From Gemmatimonadota bacterium (GTDB lineage Bacteria; Gemmatimonadota; Gemmatimonadetes; Longimicrobiales; Longimicrobiaceae), in assembly GCA_019348265.1 (NCBI GenBank), contig JAHWJV010000031.1, positions 1-15,106 of the forward strand: 15,106 bases of DNA, given 5' to 3'. The position numbers and the translations under genes are program-made. The notes below the pieces were generated by a model, which was not told the origin of the DNA, did no database searches, and was given only the letters and a program-made list of their open reading frames with translations. Below, piece after piece: positions 1 through 7,373 of the stretch (positions are counted from its first letter, which is position 1; every line of letters starts with the position of its first letter).

Positions 1-861
1 CAGGAGTCCGGCGAGCTCGTCGAGCTTGCTCGGTCGAAGGGGGTGATCACCGCGATCAACTTCAACTATCGCGGCTATCCGCTGCTACAGCAGGCGCACG
101 GAATGGTGCAACGTGGGGAGCTCGGCGACATCCATCTCGTCCACGGCCATTACCTCCAGGACTGGCTCCTACACGACACGGACTACAACTGGAGACTCGA
201 GTCCAAGATCAGCGGCGCTTCGCGCGCCATCGCGGACATCGGCTCCCACTGGTTCGACCTCCTCCAGTTCATCACCGGCTCCAGGATCAGGCGCGTGTTC
301 GCGCACCTCTACACCGTCCACCCCACGCGCAAGAAGCCGAAGGTGGAAGTGGAGACGTACAAGGGTAAGGAGCTCGGCGCCCCGCAGGAGTACGACGAGG
401 TGCCGATCGACACCGAGGACGGCGGATTCATCTTGATGGAGTTCGACAACGGGACGCGCGGCAACCTGGTGGTGTCGCAGGTCAGCGCCGGGCGGAAGAA
501 CCGGCAGTGGTTCGAGATCGACGGGAGCCGTGCCGCGATCTCCTGGCATCAGGAGGAGCCGAACTCGCTCTGGATCGGCTACCGGGACAAGCCGAACGAG
601 ACGCTGATCAAGGACCCGTCGCTGATGGACCAGAACGCCCGCTCGTAGGCCCATTACCCGGGCGGGCATCCGGAGGGCTACCCCGACGGGCCGCGGAATC
701 TGTTCCGTAACTTCTACCGCTACATACGGGACGGGAAACGGCCGGGTCACGACCCCGCTGACTTCCCGACCTTCGAGGAGGGAGATTGGGAAGTACGCGT
801 GGTCGAAGCGGTATTGCGCAGCCATCAACAAGAGAGCTGGGTCGACGTCGCCGAGGGGTGA
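1..861 (+). pseudogene. Gfo/Idh/MocA family oxidoreductase, 3' part, interrupted by in-frame TAG
   Basis: Frame 1 is open from the first base, so the 5' part, including the Rossmann NAD(P)-binding half, lies outside the window. The visible part is the C-terminal alpha/beta substrate domain of a Gfo/Idh/MocA dehydrogenase. It has the motif NFNYR at 58-72, then DIGSHWFDL around 235-261 with the conserved His expected near the active site, then the beta-sheet segments. A TAG stop at 646-648 ends the open frame after ...DQNARS. The same frame continues without shift through AHYPGGHPEGYPDG and on to TGA at 859-861, which is the normal C-terminal helix region of the family. Relatives I know have Tyr at the stop position (…ARAYAHYPGGH), so one change of TAC or TAT to TAG explains it. 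Either the gene is a fresh nonsense pseudogene or the base is a consensus error. A sugar isomerase/epimerase start follows 36 bp downstream, a common pairing in sugar or inositol-type oxidation. Confidence 0.88.
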
Positions 862-897
862 CCGTTCATCCTGCTCACCTGACACCTAGCGGAACCA

Positions 898-1044
898 ATG
901 GCGAGACCCGTTACGCTGTTCACCGGCCAGTGGGCCGACCTTTCTCTCGAGACGCTCGCGCAGAAGGCGAGCGAGTGGGGCTTCGACGGCCTGGAGCTCG
1001 CCTGCTGGGGTGACCACTTCGACGTCGCGCGGGCGCTGGCCGAC
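898..1044 (+). pseudogene. Sugar phosphate isomerase/epimerase, N-terminal fragment (~49 codons)
   Basis: ATG at 898 opens a frame reading ARPVTLFTGQWADL, then GFDGLELACWGDHFDV. This is the first beta strand and helix of a xylose-isomerase-like TIM barrel, including the conserved G-x-DGLEL segment. Family members run to roughly 280-350 residues. Here recognisable similarity ends after ...ARALAD, near 1040-1045. Beyond that the frame (open to 1422) turns into Arg/Pro-rich low-quality translation while another frame becomes coding. It follows the Gfo/Idh/MocA gene by 36 bp and was probably its operon partner. The rest of the gene is missing, replaced by unrelated sequence, so this is a truncated remnant or half of an assembly chimera. 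The break cannot be placed to the base from one sequence. Confidence 0.75.
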
Positions 1045-1157
1045 TCCACCGGCGCGGCCTGCAGAACCACGACAGCCTCCTGCATGGTGCCGATGCACCT
1101 CCTGTGCGAGTCTGCGTGCGGGCCGCGGGAGCGACGCCGGCCGAGGGGGCCTCATGA
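1041..1157 (+). pseudogene. C-terminal tail of an unidentified gene (foreign fragment)
   Basis: Frame 3 reads LHRRGLQNHDSLLHGADAPP and continues to a stop TGA at 1155-1157. The stop overlaps the next ATG (1154) in the four-base form ATGA. That start-stop overlap is typical of translationally coupled genes and argues that 1045-1360 is one piece of natural DNA carrying the end of one gene and the start of another. There is no upstream start in this frame, and the piece is entered directly from the isomerase fragment. I do not recognise the family. The left boundary is uncertain by about ten bases. Confidence 0.4.
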
Positions 1158-1360
1158 CCGGGCGATGCGTCCGCTTCTTCCTCGCCGGCATCGTGCTGCT
1201 GACGGCGGGCCTGGCCGCCCCCCTGACGCCGCCGGCTGCCGCGGCGACAGGCACCGACAGCGCTTGGGTGCAGTCACCCTTGCACGGCGGCACGATCAGC
1301 GCGCTTGCCACCTCCCCGAGCTCGACCTCACTGGTGCTGGCCGGCACCGCGCAGGACGAC
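1154..1360 (+). pseudogene. Signal-peptide N-terminus of a BNR/sialidase-like secreted protein (fragment)
   Basis: ATG at 1154 starts a classic secretion signal: a short basic start (MTGRCVR), a hydrophobic core FFLAGIVLLTAGLAA, then PPAAAA as a likely cleavage region. It is followed by W-V-Q-S-P-LHGGTISALATSPSS and LVLAGTAQD, which resembles the first blade of BNR/Ycf48-like beta-propeller proteins (normally ...AGT.dGvfrS.dgG.tW). The propeller breaks off near 1355-1370, where the same frame runs into an unrelated DUF222-like segment. The GC-saturated third positions and Ala/Leu-rich leader look actinobacterial. It begins inside the stop of the preceding fragment (ATGA overlap). It is not a complete gene. 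The open frame as a whole runs on to 1936 only because it reads antisense through the receptor gene. Confidence 0.55.
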
Positions 1361-4300
1361 GCGTTCCGCCGCGCCGCCGGCTGGCCGTCCGGCGGTCGGG
1401 TCGGCGCCCCCCGGCCCGGTGAGGACGGCGTGCTGTTCGACGCCCCGGTCGACTGCCGGCCGTGGACGTTCTCCCCCGACCAGGTCGCCGCGCAGATCGT
1501 GCTCAACATCCACGTCCCGGTCTCCACCGTGCTCGACCTCAGCCGCGAGCCCGGCACCCTGGACCGGTATGGCCCGGTCAGCGCCGAGCACATCAGGCTG
1601 CTGCGCCCGACCGGCTTCCGCCGCGTCCTGGTCGACGCGCTCACCGGTCGCCCGGTCGCCGTCGACGATCGGACCACCACCGCCGCCGCCACCCCCGCCG
1701 CCACGACCGCCGCCGAACCCACCGAAGCCACCGCCGGCGTTCGGGATGCGCCCGCGCCCGACGGTGAGCTGGCCCTGCAGCTGCACCGAGAACGGATTCC
1801 GGAACGCCTGCGTGTTGGGGCCCGACCGGCCGAATCGCTCGTTCACCTCATACCGGTAACTCTGCGTCGCTGCGTCGAAGCTGCGGGGGTAGAGCAGCGT
1901 CTGGTCCACGCGGGACTGCACGCCCCAACCGCGTAGATCCGATCCGTTGATCGCGCGGTCCAGCGCGGCGAGCGAGTTGACCGCGTCGATCGAGAGGCTC
2001 AGGCGCTGACCGAGCCGCGGCAGCTTCGGTCGCACGTTGAACCGCAGGTCGAGCGAATACGTCCACGGCTGCCGGCAGCTGTTCCGCTCCGCGATCCCAC
2101 CGAGCTGCGACTCGAGGCAGGCGCGGACGCCCGCCGAGACGTTGTCGAGAACCCGCTGCATTGCCTCCGCCACCGTCGGGTCGGCCGTGTTCGTCGGATC
2201 GAAGATGAAGGCCAGGTCGTTCCGGGCTCCGTCGCCGTTGATGTCTCCACCCACGATGGGGCTGAACGGCGAGCCCGCCGTCGCACGGCCCACCATCGAC
2301 ACGTTCAGCCAGCTGCCGATGCCCTTCTGCACCGTCGCGTTCAGCGAGTGCCGCCGGTCGTTGCTGCTGGTCCCCCACTCCGCCACGTTCGGATTGCCGC
2401 CCGTCTGCGGAAGAGAGCCGATCCCGCCGCCGCCATATCCGCGGTCGCCGCCGATGCCGCCGCCCCCGAAGCCGCCGAACCCGCCGAACCCGCCGAACCC
2501 GCCGAACCCGCCGAACCCGCCGCCACCCGACCCCTGGTCCTGCGACCGGCTGTAGTTGTACGAGCCGGACAGGTTGAGCCTCCAGCGCTGGACGCTGCTG
2601 TTGAGCCCGAGGCTCAACTGGCTGGTCCTGGAGCGGCGATCCGAGTTCACCTCCAGGACCTGCCCGAAGGCGCGGTCGATGCGCGAGGCGAGGTAGCTGA
2701 CCTGGGCCGAGTTGCTCACGATCGAGCTGCCCGGCACGAACACCGGACGCCCGCCCTCCTGCGGCAGCGTGAACGCGGGAGTGTCGCGCAGGTTGAGGTC
2801 CGTGATGCCCTGCTGATAACGCCCCTCTGCGTACGCGAAATCGAGCGAGCCACCCAGCCAGCTCACGATGCGCCGCTGGATGCCCGCGGACGCGCGCCAC
2901 GACTGCGAGGTGCGGAAGCCGGAGTCGAAGACTGCCACGTTCGAGGCGCGCCCGGACGACTGCGTCCCGACGGCCGAGCCATCGGCGCACGTCGTCGGAA
3001 TCGAGCTCGGGTCCTCACGATACAGCTCCCAATCGGGCACTGGCACCAGCCCCCCGATGCAGGTGAGCTGAGACTGTCCGCTGGGCAGCCCCGTCAGATC
3101 GCGCGCCGAGGAGTAGAGACCCCACGACGGCGATGATCGGTAGACACCGAGTCCAAGATTGATGGTCCCGCCGCCCTGGCCGCGTGCTGCGGTTCCGGCG
3201 CCGAGATTGTAGTTGATGCCGATGCGCGGCGTGAACGCCACCTCGTTGGGGATCGCGTCCGTTCGCCGTCCGAACGCCGCTTCCACCGCCGGGTTGAACT
3301 CGGGGCCGCGCGCCACGCGCGAAGTTTCCAGCCGGGTACCCATCGTGATCTGCAGCCGGTCGATGGGCCGCCAGGTGTCGCTCAGGTAGATCGCCCCGTT
3401 CCAACCCCCCGACAGCCGCTCCTGCGTCAGCAGGTTGCGGGTGTACTGCGACGGCTGGTTCGCCGCGAACGCATGCAGCGAGTCGAACACGAAGGTGCCG
3501 AACCGATTCCCCGCCGACTCCTGGACGGAGCTGACGGAGGTAAAGGTGGCGCCGCCGCGGAGGCGGTGCGCCGTGCCGATCAGGAACGAGAGCTCGTCGG
3601 ATGCCTCGAAGTTGTTGTTCCGCGACTCGCTCGCCTGGCCGCCGCCGCCGAAGGAAAGGTTGGACGTAGACCGCGTGCCGTCGTCGAGGATGGAGGTGAC
3701 CCGCACACGTCCCGCCGGGCTGGCCTGATACGGGTCGCTCTCCCTGGTGCTACCCGAGGCGTACACGCGCAGGTCGTTGATCCAGCCATTGCCGAAACGC
3801 GAGCTGAGGCTCAGTTGACCACCCAGGCTGCGACTCCCGGAGGTGCTGCCACTCTGCGGCAGCCCGAGGCTTCCCGCGCCGCCGTCCGACCCGGACCAGC
3901 TGCCGTCCGTGCGCAGGGTTAGGCTGTGCAGGTCGTTCACCGTGAAATCGCCCCGGGTCAGGAAGTTGACGTTGTCGTTCACCTGGCTCGAAGGAATCGG
4001 CACGGTCGGACCGTAGATCTCGTTGGCCCCGACCAGCGAGAGGAGCCGTGACACCGAGTCCGGATCGACGCCGAGCCGCAGTAGCGACGTTGCGTCCGCG
4101 CTGAGCAGCGAGGCGATGTCGTGTGATGAGCGGTTCCACGATCCGGACGCGAAGTAGAATAGACGGTTCCGGATGATGGGTCCGCCGTAGCCACCGCTGA
4201 AGCGAGCGTTGCGGCCCGACCCGCCGAAGGCGGAGTTCGCGTCGCCCCATGCGAGCGCAGGGTCCCGCATGTTGAAGGTCAGCGTCCCCTGGGGGATGTT

Positions 4301-5014
4301 GGTGCCGCCGCGGGTCGTGGTAGCGATCTGTCCGCCGGAGAATTGACCACGCGACACGTCGGCGGAGTTCGTGATCACCTGTGTGACCCGTATCGCCTCG
4401 GCGGGGAAACCGGAGCCGCCGGCGCCGTCGCCGCCGAAGCTGGTGCCGTCGAGCGTCAGCTGGTTCGCGTCGGGTCCCTGGCCGAGCACCGAGAACCCGC
4501 CCGCCGAGTCGCCCATGATCACGCCGGGCGTCAGCGCGGCGAGCGACGCCAGGTTCTGCGCGTCGATCGGAAGTAGCTCCAGCGCCTCGGACGAGATCGC
4601 CCGCTCCTGGACACCCGTCTGCTGAAGCAGGTCGTTCCCCACATTCGTCGCCGCGACGGTGATCCCTTCCAGCATTACCGCCGTCGCCGCGAGCCGCACG
4701 TTCGCGACGAGCACGTCCTCACCGCCGACGCGCCGCAGCGTTCCGACCACCGGGTTCATCCCGGTCGCGGAGACGGTGAGCCGATAGAGGCCGCCGCCTT
4801 CGGGCACCACGATGGTGAACCGCCCCTGCTGATTCGTCTGCGAAGACCGCGACAGCTCCGTCTCCGCCGATACCGCGGTCACGCGCGCACCCGGTATCGG
4901 CGCGCCGGTTGGACCCATGATCGTGCCGGTGATCACGTCGTTTCCCTGCGCCAGCACTGCGCGAGGAGCCGCCAGGGCCAGGACGGCGAGCACCAGAGGT
5001 GGAAGACGCCTCAT
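1328..5014 (-). CDS. Large TonB-dependent receptor with carboxypeptidase-regulatory-like domain; natural C-terminus lost
   Basis: Outer-membrane beta-barrel for TonB-driven uptake or peptide/polymer binding; substrate unknown. Signal peptide is residues 1-22 (cleavage near VLA-QG). A carboxypeptidase-regulatory-like fold covers about 26-112 (ITGTIMGPTGAPIPGARV). The plug is about 115-235 (SLAALTPGVIMG, NQLTLDG, SRGQFSGGQI) and the barrel runs to about 1090, ending with NPFSVQLQGQLTVGRG. One predicted loop (about 825-862) is almost pure Gly/Phe, encoded by a 9-bp tandem repeat. A second Gly tract at 1675-1737 encodes about residues 1093-1113. After that the open frame continues 114 residues to TGA at 1328-1330, but this tail is antisense to foreign DUF222-like and BNR-like fragments, so the authentic protein is cut at about 1672. 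The ATG at 5014 gives the signal peptide; no Shine-Dalgarno is visible. It lies 119 bp downstream of crcB. Confidence 0.85.
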   Translation of the reverse strand: MRRLPPLVLAVLALAAPRAVLAQGNDVITGTIMGPTGAPIPGARVTAVSAETELSRSSQTNQQGRFTIVVPEGGGLYRLTVSATGMNPVVGTLRRVGGEDVLVANVRLAATAVMLEGITVAATNVGNDLLQQTGVQERAISSEALELLPIDAQNLASLAALTPGVIMGDSAGGFSVLGQGPDANQLTLDGTSFGGDGAGGSGFPAEAIRVTQVITNSADVSRGQFSGGQIATTTRGGTNIPQGTLTFNMRDPALAWGDANSAFGGSGRNARFSGGYGGPIIRNRLFYFASGSWNRSSHDIASLLSADATSLLRLGVDPDSVSRLLSLVGANEIYGPTVPIPSSQVNDNVNFLTRGDFTVNDLHSLTLRTDGSWSGSDGGAGSLGLPQSGSTSGSRSLGGQLSLSSRFGNGWINDLRVYASGSTRESDPYQASPAGRVRVTSILDDGTRSTSNLSFGGGGQASESRNNNFEASDELSFLIGTAHRLRGGATFTSVSSVQESAGNRFGTFVFDSLHAFAANQPSQYTRNLLTQERLSGGWNGAIYLSDTWRPIDRLQITMGTRLETSRVARGPEFNPAVEAAFGRRTDAIPNEVAFTPRIGINYNLGAGTAARGQGGGTINLGLGVYRSSPSWGLYSSARDLTGLPSGQSQLTCIGGLVPVPDWELYREDPSSIPTTCADGSAVGTQSSGRASNVAVFDSGFRTSQSWRASAGIQRRIVSWLGGSLDFAYAEGRYQQGITDLNLRDTPAFTLPQEGGRPVFVPGSSIVSNSAQVSYLASRIDRAFGQVLEVNSDRRSRTSQLSLGLNSSVQRWRLNLSGSYNYSRSQDQGSGGGGFGGFGGFGGFGGFGGFGGGGIGGDRGYGGGGIGSLPQTGGNPNVAEWGTSSNDRRHSLNATVQKGIGSWLNVSMVGRATAGSPFSPIVGGDINGDGARNDLAFIFDPTNTADPTVAEAMQRVLDNVSAGVRACLESQLGGIAERNSCRQPWTYSLDLRFNVRPKLPRLGQRLSLSIDAVNSLAALDRAINGSDLRGWGVQSRVDQTLLYPRSFDAATQSYRYEVNERFGRSGPNTQAFRNPFSVQLQGQLTVGRGRIPNAGGGFGGFGGGRGGGGGGGGGGPIVDGDRATGERVDQDAAEAGRAQQPDVLGADRAIPVQGAGLAAEVEHGGDRDVDVEHDLRGDLVGGERPRPAVDRGVEQHAVLTGPGGADPTAGRPAGGAAERVVLRGAGQHQ
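1361..1671 (+). pseudogene. DUF222 / HNH-endonuclease-type protein, internal fragment
   Basis: The frame gives QVAAQIVLNIHVPVSTVLDL, then REPGTLDRYGPVSAEHIRLL and RRVLVDALTGRPVAVDDRTT. This is the pattern of the DUF222 region of actinobacterial 13E12-repeat/HNH proteins: hVtVPlsTLlgl..ePgeL.gYGPi.ae..r.l, then ...rrlltDp.TG.ll..grtt. Neither the N-terminus nor the C-terminal HNH motif is present. The fragment ends at about 1671, where the DNA becomes the Gly-coding tract of the opposite-strand TonB receptor. The family is abundant in Actinobacteria, unlike the rest of the window. It reads in the same frame as the preceding signal-peptide fragment, but I see no sign that the two belong to one protein. 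Confidence 0.6.
1675..1737 (-). repeat. Poly-glycine coding low-complexity tract at a sequence junction
   Basis: On the minus strand this CCGCCG-type stretch encodes the Gly-rich tail of the large receptor (GGGFGGFGGGRG followed by about ten Gly). It directly abuts the point where the receptor gene gives way to foreign sequence. Such GC-rich low-complexity DNA is a typical site for false assembly joins or recombination. Confidence 0.7.
2472..2516 (-). repeat. 9-bp tandem repeat (five perfect copies) encoding Gly-Gly-Phe units
   Basis: Five uninterrupted copies of ccgccgaac occupy 2472-2516, flanked by degenerate copies (2463-2471 and 2517-2525). On the minus strand the unit reads as repeating Gly-Gly-Phe within residues ~829-858 of the large TonB receptor. 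The surrounding text (GDRGYGGGGIG) extends the glycine-rich loop. The period is a multiple of three, so copy-number changes would keep the frame open and only lengthen or shorten the loop. Confidence 0.85.
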
Positions 5015-5133
5015 ACAGGGCTATCGGGGGGGAAGAGTTCCGGGTTGCGCCGGCTCCCGTGCAAGCGCTGGGGTCGGGTCCTATCGCATCGACCTGACCA
5101 GACGGACTACACGTGAGATGCGCCAGGCGTTGG

Positions 5134-5499
5134 TTAGGTTGCCGCGAGAGCCATCCCCAGAAGAACGCCGGCCACCCCGAGCAGGACGCTCCCGAGCGCG
5201 TAGCCGGCCGCGAGGCCGTATGCGCCGTTCTGCGCCAGCGCCACGGTCTCGAAGGCCAGGGTGCTGAAGGTGGTGAACGAACCGCAGAAGCCGACGGCGA
5301 GGAAGAGGCGTGCGTCGGGAGGGGTGTTCCAGGCGGGGAAGGAGCGGAGGAGGAAGCCGAGCAGGATGGAGCCGCTGACGTTGATGAGCAGCGTCGCCCA
5401 GGGGAAGCCGGATGGGGAACCGCTCCCCATCCAGCTGCTCACCAGGTAACGGGCGAGCGCGCCCAGGACGCCGCCCGCGCCGATGTAGAGGTAGATCAA
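5134..5499 (-). CDS. crcB: Fluoride ion channel CrcB/Fluc
   Basis: Small dual-topology membrane channel that exports fluoride from the cytoplasm. At 121 residues it has the family's usual length (~125) and four predicted transmembrane helices. Hallmarks are GALARY at 13-18, the pore Asn in LINVSGSILLGF (Asn40), and GFCGSFTTFST at 70-80 with the two Phe-box phenylalanines (75, 78) and the TTFS motif around the central Na+ site. The start is TTG at 5497-5499: no ATG or GTG lies upstream in frame before the preceding gene, and the resulting IYLYIGAGG N-terminus fits the family. It starts 22 bp after the M1 peptidase stop, so it is probably co-transcribed. I see no fluoride-riboswitch consensus in the short leader. 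Only one crcB copy is present, consistent with a homodimer. Confidence 0.95.
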   Translation of the reverse strand: MIYLYIGAGGVLGALARYLVSSWMGSGSPSGFPWATLLINVSGSILLGFLLRSFPAWNTPPDARLFLAVGFCGSFTTFSTLAFETVALAQNGAYGLAAGYALGSVLLGVAGVLLGMALAAT

Positions 5500-5521
5500 T
5501 CGCCTGCGAAGGTCTCCGCGC

Positions 5522-7312
5522 TCACAGGCGAGCGCGGTTGTTGGACGTATCCAGATCGATCAGGATTTCGGCTGGGTCCAGGACCACCTCCGCGGGGCGC
5601 GTGGTGGTGACGACCTCCACCTCCTGCACCGGGTCCCGTGAGGTCAGCACCCGGGTCGTCTCGCCGACCTGCAGGGCTACCGGCATCCACGCTTCACCGA
5701 CGCGGCTGACGCTTACGCGAGTCTGCCACCGCCCATCGGGCAGCCGCGCCACGCGCGCGCTTCCGATCCCGTAGTCCAGCGTCTTCGTCGTGTGCAGCCA
5801 CTGGTCGAAGAACCAGTCCAGCTCCTGCCCGCTTACGTCCTCGGCTACGCTCCGGAAATCCGTCTCCGTTACGTGCTTCAGCGCGTAACGCCGATGGTAT
5901 TCCCGCAAGATCGCACGCATCGTGTCCGCTCCGACCATGTCACGCAGCATACGCAGCACCAGCGATGTCTTGGTGTACGTCATGGCGTTGTACGTGTTCA
6001 TGTCCGGGAACTCCGTCGCATGCCTCGCGATCGGGAGGCTTCGGCCGGCTCGCTCGTAGCCGCGGATCCCTTCCATGTCCCTGGCCCAGAGATTCGGTAC
6101 GCCGCGCTCCTCCAGGTACCAGAGGTCGATGAAGGAGGCGAAGCCCTCATCGAGCCATCCGGACGCAAACTCGTTGTTCGCCAGCATGCCGTGCACGTAC
6201 TGGTGCGCGAGCTCGTGCGCGATCAGCCCCTCGCTCGCCGAGCCGTTCATCACCAGCATCGGGAACTCGGTGCCCCCGCTCTCGATCCGATGCAGGTTGG
6301 TGATCTGCGGCCAGTGATACGGGCCGAGCATCTGCTGCAACCATGTCAGCGTGCGCGCCGTCCGCTGGACCGCGACGCCTTCGTCCCACGCCGTGTCGCC
6401 CGGCTGGTACAGCACGTGGATCGGGATCGTCCCGGAGGCGCCCGGGGCTCCGGTCCGCGGCGCCTCGCCCGCCTCGTAGATGTAGGCTGGGTCCATGCTC
6501 CAGGCGAAGTGGTGCACCTGTTCCGCTCGCCAGCGCACCCGCTTCCGGCCATTCTGAGCGGAACCGCTCAACAGCCCGAGTGCCTCGGCCGGCCTTCTCG
6601 GGTAGAAGTCCCGCTGATACGCCGGAGCGCCACGCGTGCGTGCGTTCCGCGTCCACCCAGGATCACCCTCCACGGGCACACCCGTCGAGCCGATCACCTG
6701 GTCGGACGCGACGTCCAGCGTCACGTCGTAGGAGCCGAATTCCCCATAGAACTCCCCCTGCGGCAGCAGCGGCTGCACCTGCCATCCGCCGGCGTCGAAA
6801 ACCGCGACTCGCGGGTACCACTGCGCGAAGTCGAACTGACGGCCCCTGCGCCCCTGACGCCGCGGAACGGTGGATAGCCGCGCGGTCCAATCGAGCCGCA
6901 CCTCCACCGTCTGCCCGGGCCGGACGGCTGCCGGCAGCGGGATCCCCACTACGGTCGAGTCGGGCGCGCCGGGGTACACCGGTACGACCGCTCGTCCGCC
7001 GACTTCCACGCGCGTCAGCCGCTCGAAGGCGTGCTCCTGCGGCCCGAGCTGCTGGAAACGGCGGTTGCCGAACTGCAGCTCCCGCCGCGCCCAGGCGCTG
7101 TTGGGTCGAAACGCGTTGAGGTGCTGGTGGAACCAGATCGTGTCGAGCGCGACCGGGGACCGGTTCGAGTACCGAAGCCGCGCGCGTCCGTGGAGGACGT
7201 CGTTCCCTTCCTCGACCCTCGCCTCGATCCGGTAATCCACTCCCTGATGGAATCGGAGCGTGTCGGCGGCGCCGCCGAGCGCCGTGGCGAGGGCGATCAA
7301 CGAGATAATCAT
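5522..7312 (-). CDS. Secreted M1-family zinc metallopeptidase (gluzincin)
   Basis: Predicted periplasmic or secreted aminopeptidase-like enzyme. With the chosen ATG at 7312 it is 596 residues. The hydrophobic leader MIISLIALATALGGAA is a signal peptide, and AAAGG lies upstream at Shine-Dalgarno distance; an in-frame start at 7357 would add a 15-residue basic extension. An N-terminal beta-sandwich (about 20-215) resembles the M1 N-domain. The zinc site HELAHQYVHG begins at residue 366 with the third ligand Glu389 in WLDEG, giving HEXXH-X18-E. The exopeptidase loop reads GGTEFPM (346-352) instead of GGMEYP/GAMEN. The helical segment YTKTSLVLRMLRDMVG carries the expected transition-state Tyr. 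The protein is shorter than classic ~850-residue M1 enzymes and lacks their C-terminal helical array, as in many bacterial relatives. Neighbours: pyrE 61 bp upstream, crcB 22 bp downstream. Confidence 0.92.
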   Translation of the reverse strand: MIISLIALATALGGAADTLRFHQGVDYRIEARVEEGNDVLHGRARLRYSNRSPVALDTIWFHQHLNAFRPNSAWARRELQFGNRRFQQLGPQEHAFERLTRVEVGGRAVVPVYPGAPDSTVVGIPLPAAVRPGQTVEVRLDWTARLSTVPRRQGRRGRQFDFAQWYPRVAVFDAGGWQVQPLLPQGEFYGEFGSYDVTLDVASDQVIGSTGVPVEGDPGWTRNARTRGAPAYQRDFYPRRPAEALGLLSGSAQNGRKRVRWRAEQVHHFAWSMDPAYIYEAGEAPRTGAPGASGTIPIHVLYQPGDTAWDEGVAVQRTARTLTWLQQMLGPYHWPQITNLHRIESGGTEFPMLVMNGSASEGLIAHELAHQYVHGMLANNEFASGWLDEGFASFIDLWYLEERGVPNLWARDMEGIRGYERAGRSLPIARHATEFPDMNTYNAMTYTKTSLVLRMLRDMVGADTMRAILREYHRRYALKHVTETDFRSVAEDVSGQELDWFFDQWLHTTKTLDYGIGSARVARLPDGRWQTRVSVSRVGEAWMPVALQVGETTRVLTSRDPVQEVEVVTTTRPAEVVLDPAEILIDLDTSNNRARL

Positions 7313-7339
7313 GTAGTTGCCTTTCGGAGTGACTCGGGT

Positions 7340-7364
7340 GCGACGCCGGTAAGGCAAGCGTCGC
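7340..7364 (-). terminator. Possible hairpin between pyrE and the M1 peptidase gene
   Basis: The 61-bp gap holds an inverted repeat gcgacgc (7340-7346) / gcgtcgc (7358-7364): a 7-bp perfect GC-rich stem with an 11-nt loop, just after the pyrE stop. No T-run follows on the minus strand, so it is not a canonical intrinsic terminator. It may attenuate read-through or stabilise the pyrE 3' end. Confidence 0.3.
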
Positions 7365-7373
7365 GCCGAAGGT

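Noticed and set aside
169..885. Minus-strand 238-aa frame opposite the Gfo/Idh/MocA gene
   Set aside because: Antisense shadow of a clearly conserved protein; the composition is Arg/Val-rich with no domain signal.
1045..1671. Foreign block as an insertion sequence or genomic island
   Set aside because: No transposase, integrase, terminal inverted repeats or direct repeats; it contains only scraps of unrelated genes.
1848..2990. Minus-strand 380-aa frame overlapping the large receptor
   Set aside because: Same strand but shifted frame, with Arg-rich repeats mirroring the Gly/Phe loop; the receptor frame is plainly the coding one.
5500..5521. Fluoride riboswitch ahead of crcB
   Set aside because: Only 22 bp separate crcB from the preceding gene and I see no consensus riboswitch core there or in the end of the M1 gene.
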